Assembly: GCA_900548455.1 (NCBI GenBank)
Contig: URKQ01000016.1
Location: 1 to 64,000 of the forward strand
Reading direction: 5' to 3'
DNA: 64,000 bases
DNA from: an uncultured Clostridium sp.
GTDB lineage: Bacteria > Bacillota > Clostridia > Clostridiales > Clostridiaceae
A program made the position numbers and the translations under genes. Shown here piece after piece: positions 17,472-25,741 of this stretch (its first letter is position 1; each line of letters opens with the position of its first letter). Under the pieces are notes generated by a model. It saw nothing but the letters and a program-made list of their open reading frames with translations. It made no database searches and was not told the origin of the DNA.

Positions 17472-18929
17472 CTAAAGTTCTTGACCGATGTTTAAAACAA
17501 TAGATTTTATTCTAGTCATAGCTTCTATGCTATATCTTATACCCTGAGTTCCCATTCCTGAAGATTTCACACCTGAAAATGGGAAGTGATCAGGACCTCT
17601 TTCTGATTTATTATTTATTTGGACAGCTCCAACTTCTAATTTACTAGCAATATAAAAAGCATCATCTATATTTTTAGTAAAGATTGAGGATTGAAGTCCA
17701 TATTCAGATTTATTGGCAATTTCAATTGCTTCATCATCATCCTTTATCCTTAGTATTGGAAGGACAGGACCAAAGGGTTCTTCCCACGCTATCCTCATGT
17801 CTTCGGTGACGTTATCTAATAGAGTTGGATATATTAAATTTTTTTCTCTTTTATTACCACAAAGTAAAGTAGCACCTTTATCTAAAGCATCCTTAATTAA
17901 TTCTTCAACAAAATCTGCTGATGAATTATCTATAAGAGGTGTAATTGTTACATCATCATCTTCAGGCAATCCAACTTTTAAATTTTGAACTAGGTCCTTC
18001 ATTTTATTTGAAAGTTCATCAGCCACTTCATAAGTAGCAAGAACTCGTTTTATGGCAGTGCAACGTTGTCCTGAATAACTGTATGCTCCAGATACAATTT
18101 CTCTAGCGGCTTCATCTAAATTTGCATCTTTTAATACTATAGCAGCATCTTTACCTCCAAGTTCCATCATCATGGGCACCATTCCTGCTATATCTGCAAT
18201 ATGTTTTCCAACTTTAGTAGAACCGGTAAAATTGATAAAGTTTATATCTGGATGGGTAACAATATAGTCACCAATTTCTTTTGAACTTCCAGTAACAGTA
18301 TTTAAAACTCCATTAGGTATACCGGCCTCTTGAAAAATACGAACAAGATGTAAGGCACTTATTGAACCTTGTGTAGGAGGCTTTAGTATAACACTATTTC
18401 CTGCAATTAAAGCAGGAGCAATTTTTGAAGCAGATAAATTTATAGGATAGTTGAAAGGTGAAATAGCTAAAACTATCCCTACAGGGATTCTTTGAGCAAA
18501 ACTTAATTTACTTTTATCGAATCCTGGAAAGTTATCTCCAGAAATAGCCTCACCATCCATATTCTTACCGGCATCGGCTGTAAATCTAATAAAGTCTACT
18601 GTTCTTTTTACTTCTGACATAGATGATTTATAATCTTTTGCTATTTCTTTCATTAAAAGTTCAGCTAGTTCTTCACAGTGTCCTTTTAATAAATCTGCTG
18701 CTTTATGAAGAATTTCAGCTCTTTTATTAAGAGGTGTACTAGCCCAAATGAGCTGACCTTCTTTTGCGCAGCGTATAGAGAAGTCAATATCATCTATTCC
18801 CATCTTGGGTATTGTCCCAAGAATTTTATGATCTGTTGGCGAATAAATAGAAATTACTTCATCTTTAGAAGTCCAATTACCATTAGTTAAGTTTAAATAA
18901 TTATTACCATTCTTTATAGAGTCAAACAA
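17472..18929 (-). CDS. gapN: Non-phosphorylating NADP glyceraldehyde-3-phosphate dehydrogenase
   Basis: A 485-residue aldehyde dehydrogenase oxidising G3P to 3-phosphoglycerate with NADP, bypassing ATP formation and supplying NADPH. Motifs: SPFNYPINLSASKIAPALI, FTGSTKVGKHIA, the general-base glutamate in MMELGGKDAA and the catalytic cysteine in SGQRCTAIKR. The RCTAIKR context is typical of GapN rather than other ALDHs. Convergent with idi. Confidence 0.87.
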   Translation of the reverse strand: MFDSIKNGNNYLNLTNGNWTSKDEVISIYSPTDHKILGTIPKMGIDDIDFSIRCAKEGQLIWASTPLNKRAEILHKAADLLKGHCEELAELLMKEIAKDYKSSMSEVKRTVDFIRFTADAGKNMDGEAISGDNFPGFDKSKLSFAQRIPVGIVLAISPFNYPINLSASKIAPALIAGNSVILKPPTQGSISALHLVRIFQEAGIPNGVLNTVTGSSKEIGDYIVTHPDINFINFTGSTKVGKHIADIAGMVPMMMELGGKDAAIVLKDANLDEAAREIVSGAYSYSGQRCTAIKRVLATYEVADELSNKMKDLVQNLKVGLPEDDDVTITPLIDNSSADFVEELIKDALDKGATLLCGNKREKNLIYPTLLDNVTEDMRIAWEEPFGPVLPILRIKDDDEAIEIANKSEYGLQSSIFTKNIDDAFYIASKLEVGAVQINNKSERGPDHFPFSGVKSSGMGTQGIRYSIEAMTRIKSIVLNIGQEL

Positions 18930-19028
18930 ATAAAATCACCACCTAAATAATTTATAATAATATTGAGATTAAAGTCTTATATATTATTATCATTTTAGGC
19001 CATAGTAATTCTCGATTATACAGAGGCT

Positions 19029-19661
19029 TTATGCAAGTGTATCTTTAATTGCAGATTCAGATATGAGTGAATTAGATAAAAGGGCAGAAACACCTGTTAC
19101 ATATTCAGGGTTTTTATTACTGCTCCATTGAAGTTTTTCTCCAAGAACATTTTCTATTATAGAAGATACATCAAGACCTAAAGCTTCTAGGGAATATCTT
19201 AGTTTATTTGGATGGATACAGGGTGCGTTATTAACTCTAGTACAATTTGAACATATTAAACATCGTCCAGATACTAAAGCTAACGTATCCTTAAAAGTAT
19301 TTTCTAGGTTTAAAATTTTTTTATCATTTATTTCTCTAAAAGCATAATATATTCCATTAAAAACATTAGAGAAATTATCTTTCGAGATACTTATATCGCT
19401 ATATTTTTTGAAAGAATGATTAACTAATGAAGCTACTTCATCGTCATCCAAAGAATTTATAAATACTTTTCCACTTATTATATGGCAGTATTTGTATTTA
19501 AGTAAAAAATCTTTATCAATGAAGGGCAAAGGAGGACAGGTCCATACCTTGCTGTATTTATTGCATGATTCACAATATTTATTAATAAGTTTTGGGTTGT
19601 AATATTTCATTAAATCATTAGTAGTAATTGATTTTATAGTATAGTGTATATTTTCAATCAT
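19029..19661 (-). CDS. DUF2284 predicted metal-binding protein
   Basis: A 210-residue protein with two cysteine groups: CESCNKYSKVWTCPP near residue 33 and RCLICSNCTRVNNAPC near residue 135, fitting an iron-sulfur or zinc protein of the DUF2284 family. SLEALGLDV toward the C-terminus is family-typical. No pathway is assigned. Upstream of it on this strand is a plain AT-rich gap. Confidence 0.8.
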   Translation of the reverse strand: MIENIHYTIKSITTNDLMKYYNPKLINKYCESCNKYSKVWTCPPLPFIDKDFLLKYKYCHIISGKVFINSLDDDEVASLVNHSFKKYSDISISKDNFSNVFNGIYYAFREINDKKILNLENTFKDTLALVSGRCLICSNCTRVNNAPCIHPNKLRYSLEALGLDVSSIIENVLGEKLQWSSNKNPEYVTGVSALLSNSLISESAIKDTLA

Positions 19662-19741
19662 AAACTAACCACTCCTTCGAAATTCAGCATTAAATTTTCA
19701 TTACCTATATATTCTATCACTCTATTTTACTACAGAGCATT

Positions 19742-19768
19742 AAAAAAAGCCGCACTAAGGCGGCTTAA
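19742..19768 (-). terminator. Terminator of the DUF378 gene
   Basis: AAGCCGC and GCGGCTT pair around a five-base loop; on the minus strand seven T follow. Confidence 0.9.
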
Positions 19769-19778
19769 TTTTTAATTA

Positions 19779-19997
19779 TTATTCTGTATATTTACTTTTA
19801 CCAAAGAATGATAAAGAATATAATCCAGCTAATCCTACTAAAGCATAGATTATTCTACTAAATGTACTTATAGTACCAAATGCACTTGAGCCTGCAAATA
19901 AAACAGCTACTAAGTCAAATTGAAAAAGTCCTATAAGACCCCAGTTTACAGCCCCAATAATAACAAGAATTAGTACTATTGCATCAAATACTTTCAT
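19779..19997 (-). CDS. DUF378 small membrane protein
   Basis: A 72-residue protein with two membrane helices: residues 4-28 (VFDAIVLILVIIGAVNWGLI) and about 45-66. The NWGLIGLFQFDLVA core marks DUF378 (YuzA-like). Function unknown. AAGGAGATG precedes the start on this strand, and the terminator lies just beyond the stop. Confidence 0.85.
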   Translation of the reverse strand: MKVFDAIVLILVIIGAVNWGLIGLFQFDLVAVLFAGSSAFGTISTFSRIIYALVGLAGLYSLSFFGKSKYTE

Positions 19998-20285
19998 TTT
20001 AACATCTCCTTTTAAGGTATATTACCTTAAGTATTATTTACTAAAATAATTTTTTTAATCATTTATATAAAGAAGATAAAGATTATAAGATTAAAAATTA
20101 TTATATAAGTTCCTCTGTATATCTAATATACTGTCCGTTTAATGAAAACTGCAAAATTAAAGAGATGAATAATCTTTATTGGAACATATATATACATTTC
20201 TAAGAATATATATTATAATGGTATATATGTTTTAATCAAGGTATATGTCTTTGTAATTAATGTTTATAAGATTGGAGTGTTATAT

Positions 20286-20663
20286 TTGAAGGATTTTATG
20301 TTTACTTTAGCAGCTATTATATTGTATTCAATAATTGTACTTGGATTATATAAAGTTCTTTCTAAGTTTGTGCTAAATAAGATTAAAATAAATAAATGGA
20401 TAATATTTGTTTTAGCAATAATGGTATTTTTATTACCACCATTTTTATTACCAAACTTACCTAAAATTGTTTTGAATTTTGTATTCCCGGGAATATTTGT
20501 GATATTATTCTTATGGTTTGTTGATACTGCTGGATGGTTAAAAAGATTTGATAAACCAAAGGAAACAAACAATTACTATAAGAACAGTGGTAAAAAGAAA
20601 AAAGATGATATTGTTATTAGACCAAAGGCAAAGCCTAATAGAGTAAAAAACAAGGATAAATAA
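20286..20663 (+). CDS. Small membrane protein of unknown function
   Basis: About 125 residues with hydrophobic helices at roughly 3-25, 35-58 and 62-82, then a Lys-rich soluble tail (GKKKKDDIVIRPKAKPNRVKNKDK). I take the TTG at 20286 because GGAG at 20274 is correctly spaced; a GTG at 20277 would overlap that site. Family not recognised. Its stop codon lies inside the terminator hairpin. Confidence 0.6.
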   Translation: MKDFMFTLAAIILYSIIVLGLYKVLSKFVLNKIKINKWIIFVLAIMVFLLPPFLLPNLPKIVLNFVFPGIFVILFLWFVDTAGWLKRFDKPKETNNYYKNSGKKKKDDIVIRPKAKPNRVKNKDK

Positions 20664-20681
20664 ATTTATCCTTGTTTTTTT
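20649..20681 (+). terminator. Terminator overlapping the stop of the membrane protein
   Basis: AACAAGGATAAA and TTTATCCTTGTT pair and are followed by seven T; the TAA stop is in the loop. Confidence 0.88.
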
Positions 20682-20742
20682 AGTTGTAAAATTATTATAA
20701 TATGATAAAATTTAAGTATAAAGTTATTAAGGAGAGGTAATT

Positions 20743-20784
20743 ATGGTTATGTGTTGTTGCTGTTGTTGCTATAATATAATATAA
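20743..20784 (+). CDS. Poly-cysteine leader peptide of cysS
   Basis: A 13-codon frame encoding MVMCCCCCCYNII: six consecutive Cys codons (TGT TGT TGC TGT TGT TGC, 20752-20769). AAGGAGAGG ends five bases before the ATG, stronger than the sites of many genes here. A candidate promoter (TTGTTT, 18-base spacer, TATAAT at 20696-20701) precedes it. It sits 160 bases before cysteinyl-tRNA synthetase with an attenuator between them, so the peptide most likely senses charged tRNA-Cys by ribosome stalling rather than acting as a protein. A metal-binding micropeptide is the alternative. Confidence 0.8.
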   Translation: MVMCCCCCCYNII

Positions 20785-20872
20785 GAAGATAAACAGAACA
20801 GTATAGCTATGATAACTTTTATACAATTGATAAGATAATGTTATTTAAGCTATAGTTAATCTATAGCTTTTT
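20768..20872 (+). promoter_or_regulatory. Transcription attenuator of cysS with mutually exclusive hairpins
   Basis: Four segments mirror the trp/his attenuators. Segment 1 (GCTATA, 20768-20773, in the last Cys and the Tyr codon) pairs with segment 2 (TATAGC, 20802-20807). Segment 2 extended (20802-20816) alternatively pairs with segment 3 (20840-20854) over 15 positions with two mismatches and one G-U pair. Segment 3 is also the 5' arm of the terminator (AAGCTATAG 20847-20855, CTATAGCTT 20861-20869, then T). A ribosome stalled on the Cys codons would cover segment 1, free segment 2 to form 2:3 and let cysS be transcribed. Confidence 0.78.
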
Positions 20873-20944
20873 AAATTTCTGGAGAATTCTTATTAAGGCC
20901 AATATTGCTCATATACAATAGAAATAATGAAAAGGAGAGTCAGT

Positions 20945-22354
20945 ATGAGTTTTTATCTATATAATACTTTAACTAGAAATAAAGACGAATTTATACCAAT
21001 AAATAAAAATAAGGTAGGTTTGTATACTTGTGGACCTACAGTTTATAATTTTGCCCATATAGGTAATTTGAGAACATACATATTTGAAGATGCACTTAAG
21101 AAATCTCTTGAATATGTTGGATACAAAGTTAAACATGTTATGAATGTAACAGATGTTGGACATCTTCAATCTGATGGAGATGAAGGCGAAGATAAGATGC
21201 TTTTAGGAGCAACAAGAGAGCACAAGACAGTATGGGAAATTGCAAGATTTTATGAAGATGCTTTCTTTGATGATTGTAAAAAATTAAATATAAAAAGACC
21301 AACAGTTGTATGTAGAGCTACTGAACATATTGAAGATATGATTAAGTTTATCCAAAAGCTTGAGGAACGAGGATACACTTATAACGCTAATGGCAACGTT
21401 TATTTTGAAATTGATAAATTTGAAGATTATACGAAGCTTGCTAATTTGAGTATTGATGATTTAGAAGCTGGAAGTAGAATAGAAATAGATCCAAATAAGA
21501 AGAATCCTTTAGATTTTGTACTATGGTTTACAAATTCTAAATTTTCTAATCAAATAATGCAATGGGATTCTCCGTGGGGCAGAGGATTTCCAGGATGGCA
21601 TCTAGAATGTTCTGCAATGAGCATGAAGTATTTAGGCGAAAGAATAGATATTCACTGTGGAGGAATAGATCATATTCCAGTACATCACACTAATGAAATA
21701 GCTCAATCAGAATGTGCCCTTGGTCATAAATGGGTAAATTATTGGGTTCACGGTGAATTTTTAGTAGAAGATGGCGGGAAGATGTCAAAATCTAAAGGCG
21801 ATTTTTTAACAGTTACTAGACTTGAAGAAGAAGGCTTTAATCCATTAGATTATAGATATTTTTGCCTTCAATCAAAATATAGAAAACAATTAGTATTTAG
21901 CTTTGAAAGTTTAAAAGATGCTCAAAATGGATATAAAGCGCTTAAAAAGAAAATAGGTGCTATATTATCTGATATAGGTAATAATGAAAATGTTAATGAA
22001 GAAAATATTAATTTGTATAAAGAAAAATTTAAGGCTCAAATAAGTGATGACTTAAATATAGCCAATGCCTTTACAGTGTTAAATGAGGTAATTAAAGATA
22101 ATAACCTAAATAATAAAGAGAAATCAATGTTAATAGAAGACTTTGACAAAGTACTTTCTCTTAATTTAATGGAAATAGAAGAAGTAATACCTTCTAATAT
22201 TGATGTTGAACTTGTGGATAGACTTTTAAAAGAAAGAAATGAAGCTAGAAAAGAAAAAAACTTTAAGAGAGCTGATGAAATTAGAGATGAACTAGCAGCT
22301 ATGAATATAGAAATACTTGACAGTAAAGAAGGCAGTACTTGGAAAGTTAAATAA
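20945..22354 (+). CDS. cysS: Cysteinyl-tRNA synthetase
   Basis: Class Ia synthetase, 469 residues, charging tRNA-Cys. The HIGH-equivalent is HIGN in VYNFAHIGNLRTY, KMSKS is in GGKMSKSKGDF, and the zinc cysteine/histidine ligands include TCGPTVYN and HLECSAMS. The ATG at 20945 is chosen because AAGGAGAG lies just upstream; an ATG at 20927 would place that site inside the gene. Expression is probably controlled by the poly-Cys attenuator in front of it, instead of the T-box often seen on clostridial cysS. Confidence 0.97.
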   Translation: MSFYLYNTLTRNKDEFIPINKNKVGLYTCGPTVYNFAHIGNLRTYIFEDALKKSLEYVGYKVKHVMNVTDVGHLQSDGDEGEDKMLLGATREHKTVWEIARFYEDAFFDDCKKLNIKRPTVVCRATEHIEDMIKFIQKLEERGYTYNANGNVYFEIDKFEDYTKLANLSIDDLEAGSRIEIDPNKKNPLDFVLWFTNSKFSNQIMQWDSPWGRGFPGWHLECSAMSMKYLGERIDIHCGGIDHIPVHHTNEIAQSECALGHKWVNYWVHGEFLVEDGGKMSKSKGDFLTVTRLEEEGFNPLDYRYFCLQSKYRKQLVFSFESLKDAQNGYKALKKKIGAILSDIGNNENVNEENINLYKEKFKAQISDDLNIANAFTVLNEVIKDNNLNNKEKSMLIEDFDKVLSLNLMEIEEVIPSNIDVELVDRLLKERNEARKEKNFKRADEIRDELAAMNIEILDSKEGSTWKVK

Positions 22355-22395
22355 TATATATGTTACAATTAAATTTATTGCAACATATATAAATT

Positions 22396-22440
22396 AATTG
22401 GTATAGCATACGTAAGTTAACGTGTTCTATACCAATTTTT
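22396..22440 (+). terminator. Terminator of cysS
   Basis: AATTGGTATAG pairs with CTATACCAATT, with an inner CATACG/CGTGTT stem, followed by TTT. A second AT-rich hairpin (TATATATGTT/AACATATATA) lies between it and the cysS stop. Confidence 0.85.
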
Positions 22441-22499
22441 GTATTGCATGTATTAAAAAAATTCTTTAGTTTAGTTTAATTTAAAATAAGAAATGTCTA

Positions 22500-22528
22500 T
22501 TGACAGAGTGAAAATAAATTGGTAAACT
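22500..22528 (+). promoter_or_regulatory. Strong promoter before a structured RNA and 5S rRNA
   Basis: TTGACA at 22500-22505, 17-base spacer, TAAACT at 22523-22528 with an extended TGG. No protein gene follows for 500 bases; the transcript would run into the 5S gene. Confidence 0.65.
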
Positions 22529-22533
22529 AATAA

Positions 22534-22741
22534 GAGTCGTGATGAGCGATAAATGATAAACCTAATAAAATTTCTATTGGGCGATGATATTACGAAATTT
22601 CTTATAATATAAATAATATCCGTATAATCAACAACAAAGTTTTGTTTTATTATCGCATTCTAATAAAAACTTATGTTTTTATTAAAGACAAACTTATTAA
22701 GTTTGTGAAGTTTACATCGCAAAATATTTGAGATGTGTACT
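22534..22741 (+). ncRNA. Candidate structured noncoding RNA upstream of 5S
   Basis: About 208 bases without coding potential, starting at the predicted transcript start. Possible helices: GCGATAA near 22546 with TTATCGC near 22650; AAATTTC/GAAATTT around 22568-22600; ACAAACTT/AAGTTTGT at 22688-22706; and an 11-bp arm AAGTTTACATC/GATGTGTACTT at 22708-22742 that touches the 5S gene. The block has isolated GC-rich motifs (GAGTCGTGATGAGCG, GGGCGATGAT) in AT-rich DNA, as conserved RNAs do. I cannot name its family with certainty. Confidence 0.4.
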
Positions 22742-22861
22742 TATCTGGTAAGTATATCTTGAAGGAAACACCCGTTACCATGTCGAACACGAAGGTTAAG
22801 CTTCAAAGAGCTGAGAGTACTGCACGGGAAGCTGTGTGGGAGGGTAAGTTATTGCCAGGTA
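22742..22861 (+). rRNA. rrf: 5S rRNA, lone and divergent
   Basis: A 120-base RNA with all 5S parts: a 10-bp closing helix (TATCTGGTAA with TTGCCAGGTA), helix II CTTGAAG/CTTCAAAG, the conserved TCGAACACGAAGGTTAAG loop, GAGAGTACTGCACGG and GTGTGGGAGGG of the loop E arm. No 16S or 23S gene is in the window. Several positions differ from the usual clostridial CCGAACACGGAAGTTAAG, so it may be a variant copy. Confidence 0.82.
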
Positions 22862-22893
22862 ATAGATTCATGATTGAATGAGTTATGAATCAA

Positions 22894-22920
22894 AAACACC
22901 TTTTATAAGGTGTTTTTTTT
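22894..22920 (+). terminator. Terminator of the 5S unit
   Basis: AACACCTT/AAGGTGTT with a 4-base loop and eight T. Confidence 0.92.
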
Positions 22921-23052
22921 GTTGTTCAATATTCATACTATATTTGTAATCTATAGATAAAATTTCTTCTATTACATTTTTTAGAAATAGTTGAAATGAA
23001 AAAACAATTGATTTATGTTGTAAATAGGTAATAACATGAAAGGATGAAAGAG

Positions 23053-23796
23053 ATGTTACTAAGTATATTTGATTTTTTGGGTACAGTTGCATTTGCATTT
23101 TCAGGGGCATTAGTAGCCATGCAAAAAAAGTTGGACTTATTTGGAGTTATATTTTTAGGAATAACTACAGCAGTAGGGGGAGGGATTTTTAGAGATATTA
23201 TTTTAGGACAAACGCCACCCACGGCTTTTGTTAAACCAACATATTGCTTTATAAGTATAGTTATTTCTATTATTGCATTTTATGGATATCCTAAAATTTC
23301 TCAGAGATATACTAACATAAAGAAGAAGGAATTTGATGCTCATCCTACTGAAAATACGAGTCAATATATGAGCGCTGATCAATTATTTAAAATTACAAAC
23401 AAAAGAAATCAGATGGCATTATTAAAAAATATAATATCGTTATTTGATGCTATTGGACTTGCTACTTTTACAATTACAGGAGCAAACTTAGCATACAATC
23501 AGCCAAATACAAATATATTCTTGGTAGCATGTATGGGATTAATTACTGGTGTTGGTGGAGGAGTTTTAAGGGATACTTTCGTCCAAAATACACCATTAAT
23601 TTTTACAAAAGAAATTTATGCAGTAGCATCTATAATTGGGGCTGTGGTATTTTATCTATGCAATTATATAGGATTTCCATACAATGTAACATTTTCTGTT
23701 TGCTTTATAGTTGTATTTTTCGCAAGAATGATTTCTATTAAATTTAATATTAATTTACCTACCTATAATTCAGATAAATATAAAATATATTTTTAA
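23053..23796 (+). CDS. TRIC-type (UPF0126) membrane channel
   Basis: A protein of about 247 residues made of two homologous halves, each with three helices and a glycine-rich turn: TAVGGGIFRDIILGQTPP in the first half and TGVGGGVLRDTFVQNTP in the second, the hallmark of YadS/TRIC cation channels. The segment between the halves (about residues 85-120) is longer and polar. I prefer the ATG at 23053 (AAAGGA well spaced) over 23044. Physiological ion unknown. Confidence 0.87.
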   Translation: MLLSIFDFLGTVAFAFSGALVAMQKKLDLFGVIFLGITTAVGGGIFRDIILGQTPPTAFVKPTYCFISIVISIIAFYGYPKISQRYTNIKKKEFDAHPTENTSQYMSADQLFKITNKRNQMALLKNIISLFDAIGLATFTITGANLAYNQPNTNIFLVACMGLITGVGGGVLRDTFVQNTPLIFTKEIYAVASIIGAVVFYLCNYIGFPYNVTFSVCFIVVFFARMISIKFNINLPTYNSDKYKIYF

Positions 23797-23798
23797 CT

Positions 23799-23836
23799 TT
23801 AAAGCCTAGATGAAAAAATTCATCTAGGCTTTAAAA
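23799..23836 (+). terminator. Terminator after the TRIC gene
   Basis: AAAGCCTAGATGAA pairs perfectly with TTCATCTAGGCTTT. Confidence 0.85.
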
Positions 23837-23959
23837 ATTAATATCAATAAATAAGACATTTACATACTATATATTAAGCTATGAATATCATAGCTTATGA
23901 TACATCATAGCAAATCTAATATAACTATTGAGATAGTTATAATTAAGAGGTGTAATTTT

Positions 23960-24205
23960 ATGAGTAATAGAAATTGTTGCTGTAATACAAATTGTTGCTG
24001 TAACACAAATTGCTGTGGTTATACTTGTTATCCAAACAATTGCATACCAAATAACTCCTGCTGCAATAATTGGTCAAACTGTGGACGTGGATGTGGTTTT
24101 GGAAATAATTCTTGGATTTGGATATTACTTTTATTATCCTTTGGTGGAGGCTGTAACAGTGGATGTTTTGGAAATTGTGGACCATGGGGTAGAGGATTTT
24201 GGTAA
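23960..24205 (+). CDS. Small Cys/Asn-rich coat-like protein with hydrophobic end
   Basis: An 81-residue protein. The N-terminal half repeats NCCCNT-type units (NCCCNTNCCCNTNCC) and holds most of its roughly 18 cysteines; the end reads WIWILLLLSFGGGC then Gly-rich aromatic residues. AAGAGGTG is 7 bases from the ATG. Composition fits spore coat or crust proteins that cross-link or bind metal, but no family is certain. The next gene ends with a related hydrophobic motif, so the two probably work in the same structure. Confidence 0.55.
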   Translation: MSNRNCCCNTNCCCNTNCCGYTCYPNNCIPNNSCCNNWSNCGRGCGFGNNSWIWILLLLSFGGGCNSGCFGNCGPWGRGFW

Positions 24206-24345
24206 ATAAAATATGATAATATAGGTAGCGAAAAAGAATTTTTTTCATAATATATATTAGAACGTATGTTTTAAGTAATAATATACGTTGAATTTATCTA
24301 AATGATATTTCGTCAGCAAATATAAAAAAGGTAGGTATTAGATAT

Positions 24346-25098
24346 ATGGCAACAAATAGATATGATTTTTTTGAAGATAATAATTGGAATGTATTTGAAA
24401 CAGAAGTTCCTAATTATCAATCAAATGGTGGAGTATTTGAAAGTCCATGGGATTTAGATAAAGTAGATAATTTCTTTGAAGAAGATAGATTTGGACATGA
24501 TCATAAAAGACCAAGTGGAAATAATCAAGATCAAGGTCAGGGACAAGGACAAGGCCAAGGACAGGGTCAAGCTCAAGGACAAGGTCAGGGACAAGGTCAA
24601 GGTCAAGCTCAATTGGATAATCAGGGACAAGGTCAAGGCCAGGGACAAGGTCAAGCAGTAGGGCAGGCAGTAGGTCAAGCAGTAGGCCAAGGTCAAGGTC
24701 AAGCTCTAGGACAAGATAATAGTGGTGTTTGGCAACGACAATATATTACTATTATTAATGATCCTTATTCAGGAAAGAAAGAAAAGCATTGCGATGATTC
24801 ATGGGGATGTAGACAATCCTGTTCATGTTGCAGACCTTCATGCTCATGGGGAAGTCCAATAGGTTCATGTGAAACACCTTTGTATAGAAATAATTGTTAT
24901 AGAGATGATCTTTTTGGGGAGTGTGATAACGTGGTACAGAATAATTCATGGTATGGCGGCGGATATCAATGTTATAATCAAGGCTCATACCCTTACTACC
25001 CATACTATCCAGCATATCAATATGGCTGTGGAGACGATTGGTGGATAATAATACTTCTATTATTCTGTTTTTGCGGCGGAGGATTTTTCTTCTTCTAA
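24346..25098 (+). CDS. Coat-like protein with Gly-Gln repeats, Cys cluster and hydrophobic C-terminus
   Basis: A 250-residue low-complexity protein in four parts: an acidic N-terminus (1-60), about 60 residues of GQ repeats with GQA and AVGQ variants (62-123), a Cys-rich block with CRQSCSCCRPSCSWG (near 150-165), a Tyr-Pro segment, and the end DDWWIIILLLFCFCGGGFFFF. The end resembles WIWILLLLSFGGGC of the upstream neighbour. A structural role on the spore is the best guess; no domain is recognised. Confidence 0.5.
   Translation: MATNRYDFFEDNNWNVFETEVPNYQSNGGVFESPWDLDKVDNFFEEDRFGHDHKRPSGNNQDQGQGQGQGQGQGQAQGQGQGQGQGQAQLDNQGQGQGQGQGQAVGQAVGQAVGQGQGQALGQDNSGVWQRQYITIINDPYSGKKEKHCDDSWGCRQSCSCCRPSCSWGSPIGSCETPLYRNNCYRDDLFGECDNVVQNNSWYGGGYQCYNQGSYPYYPYYPAYQYGCGDDWWIIILLLFCFCGGGFFFF
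24531..24715 (+). repeat. Hexanucleotide-type coding repeat (Gly-Gln)
   Basis: About 30 near-copies of the six-base unit GGTCAA/GGACAA/GGCCAG encode the Gly-Gln tract. Synonymous variation among units shows selection for the peptide, and the repeat can change length by slippage. Confidence 0.85.
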
Positions 25099-25176
25099 AT
25101 TAGGTTATAAGTAGTATTGATAATTTAAATATGTTAATATTATTTTAAGATTAAGAAAATTGATATAAATTATATG

Positions 25177-25222
25177 GAAATAGTCATCATCATGGATTAA
25201 AATAATGATGGTGACTATTTTT
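25177..25222 (+). terminator. Terminator after the Gly-Gln protein gene
   Basis: AATAGTCATCATCAT pairs with ATGATGGTGACTATT (one G-T pair), followed by TTTT. Confidence 0.8.
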
Positions 25223-25323
25223 TAGTATTTAGGAAAGTACAGATTTTTAAGGTTATAAAATGCTGTGATTTCATAAATTATCTGTTTAAATTATGGACAT
25301 TAAAAATCAAGGGGGATGTACTT

Positions 25324-25680
25324 ATGGGAAATCAAGAAAAGGTTTTAACTTTAATGAAAAAAAATTTAATTGGAGATGAAAAGGTACTTTGCTATGTAGA
25401 TGGTGCATTTGAAACTTTAGTAAATAATAAAAGTAATGTTAAAACGGGAATACTGGCAGCTACCAGTGAAAAAATAAGATTTTGTGGAAAAAGATTTTTT
25501 TTAGTATATGATGATTCTATAGAATATGAAGATATTTTAGATATAGAATTAAAAGAAGAAAAATTAGGATATAGTTTGTTTATAAAAGGAAAAGAAAAAC
25601 CATACTTTATGAAATTTATTGTTAGTGAAGATGTACATAAATTTATTAAATTAATAAAAGAAAAAATAAATAAAAATTAA
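25324..25680 (+). CDS. Bacterial PH-domain protein (YokE-like)
   Basis: A 118-residue protein predicted as a single bacterial pleckstrin-homology fold: a short N-terminal helix, then GILAATSEKIRFCGKRF and SIEYEDILDIELKEEK strands and a C-terminal helix VHKFIKLIKEKI. Related proteins (bPH_3/YokE type) are small cytoplasmic proteins with no firm function. GGGGG lies 9 bases before the ATG. Confidence 0.6.
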   Translation: MGNQEKVLTLMKKNLIGDEKVLCYVDGAFETLVNNKSNVKTGILAATSEKIRFCGKRFFLVYDDSIEYEDILDIELKEEKLGYSLFIKGKEKPYFMKFIVSEDVHKFIKLIKEKINKN

Positions 25681-25741
25681 TGTATTATTTATAAAAAACG
25701 GGTAATAATAAAGATATGTTAGAAATAACAAACAAAAGAAC

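Noticed and set aside
20785..20944. T-box leader of cysS
   Set aside because: No T-box sequence (AGGGTGGnACCGCG) and no specifier-loop architecture; the poly-Cys frame with alternative hairpins explains the region.
22742..22861. Part of a complete rRNA operon
   Set aside because: No 16S, 23S or tRNA sequence occurs within the window; the 5S stands alone.
24531..24715. CRISPR-like or noncoding tandem repeat
   Set aside because: The six-base units keep one reading frame without spacers and encode a Gly-Gln tract.
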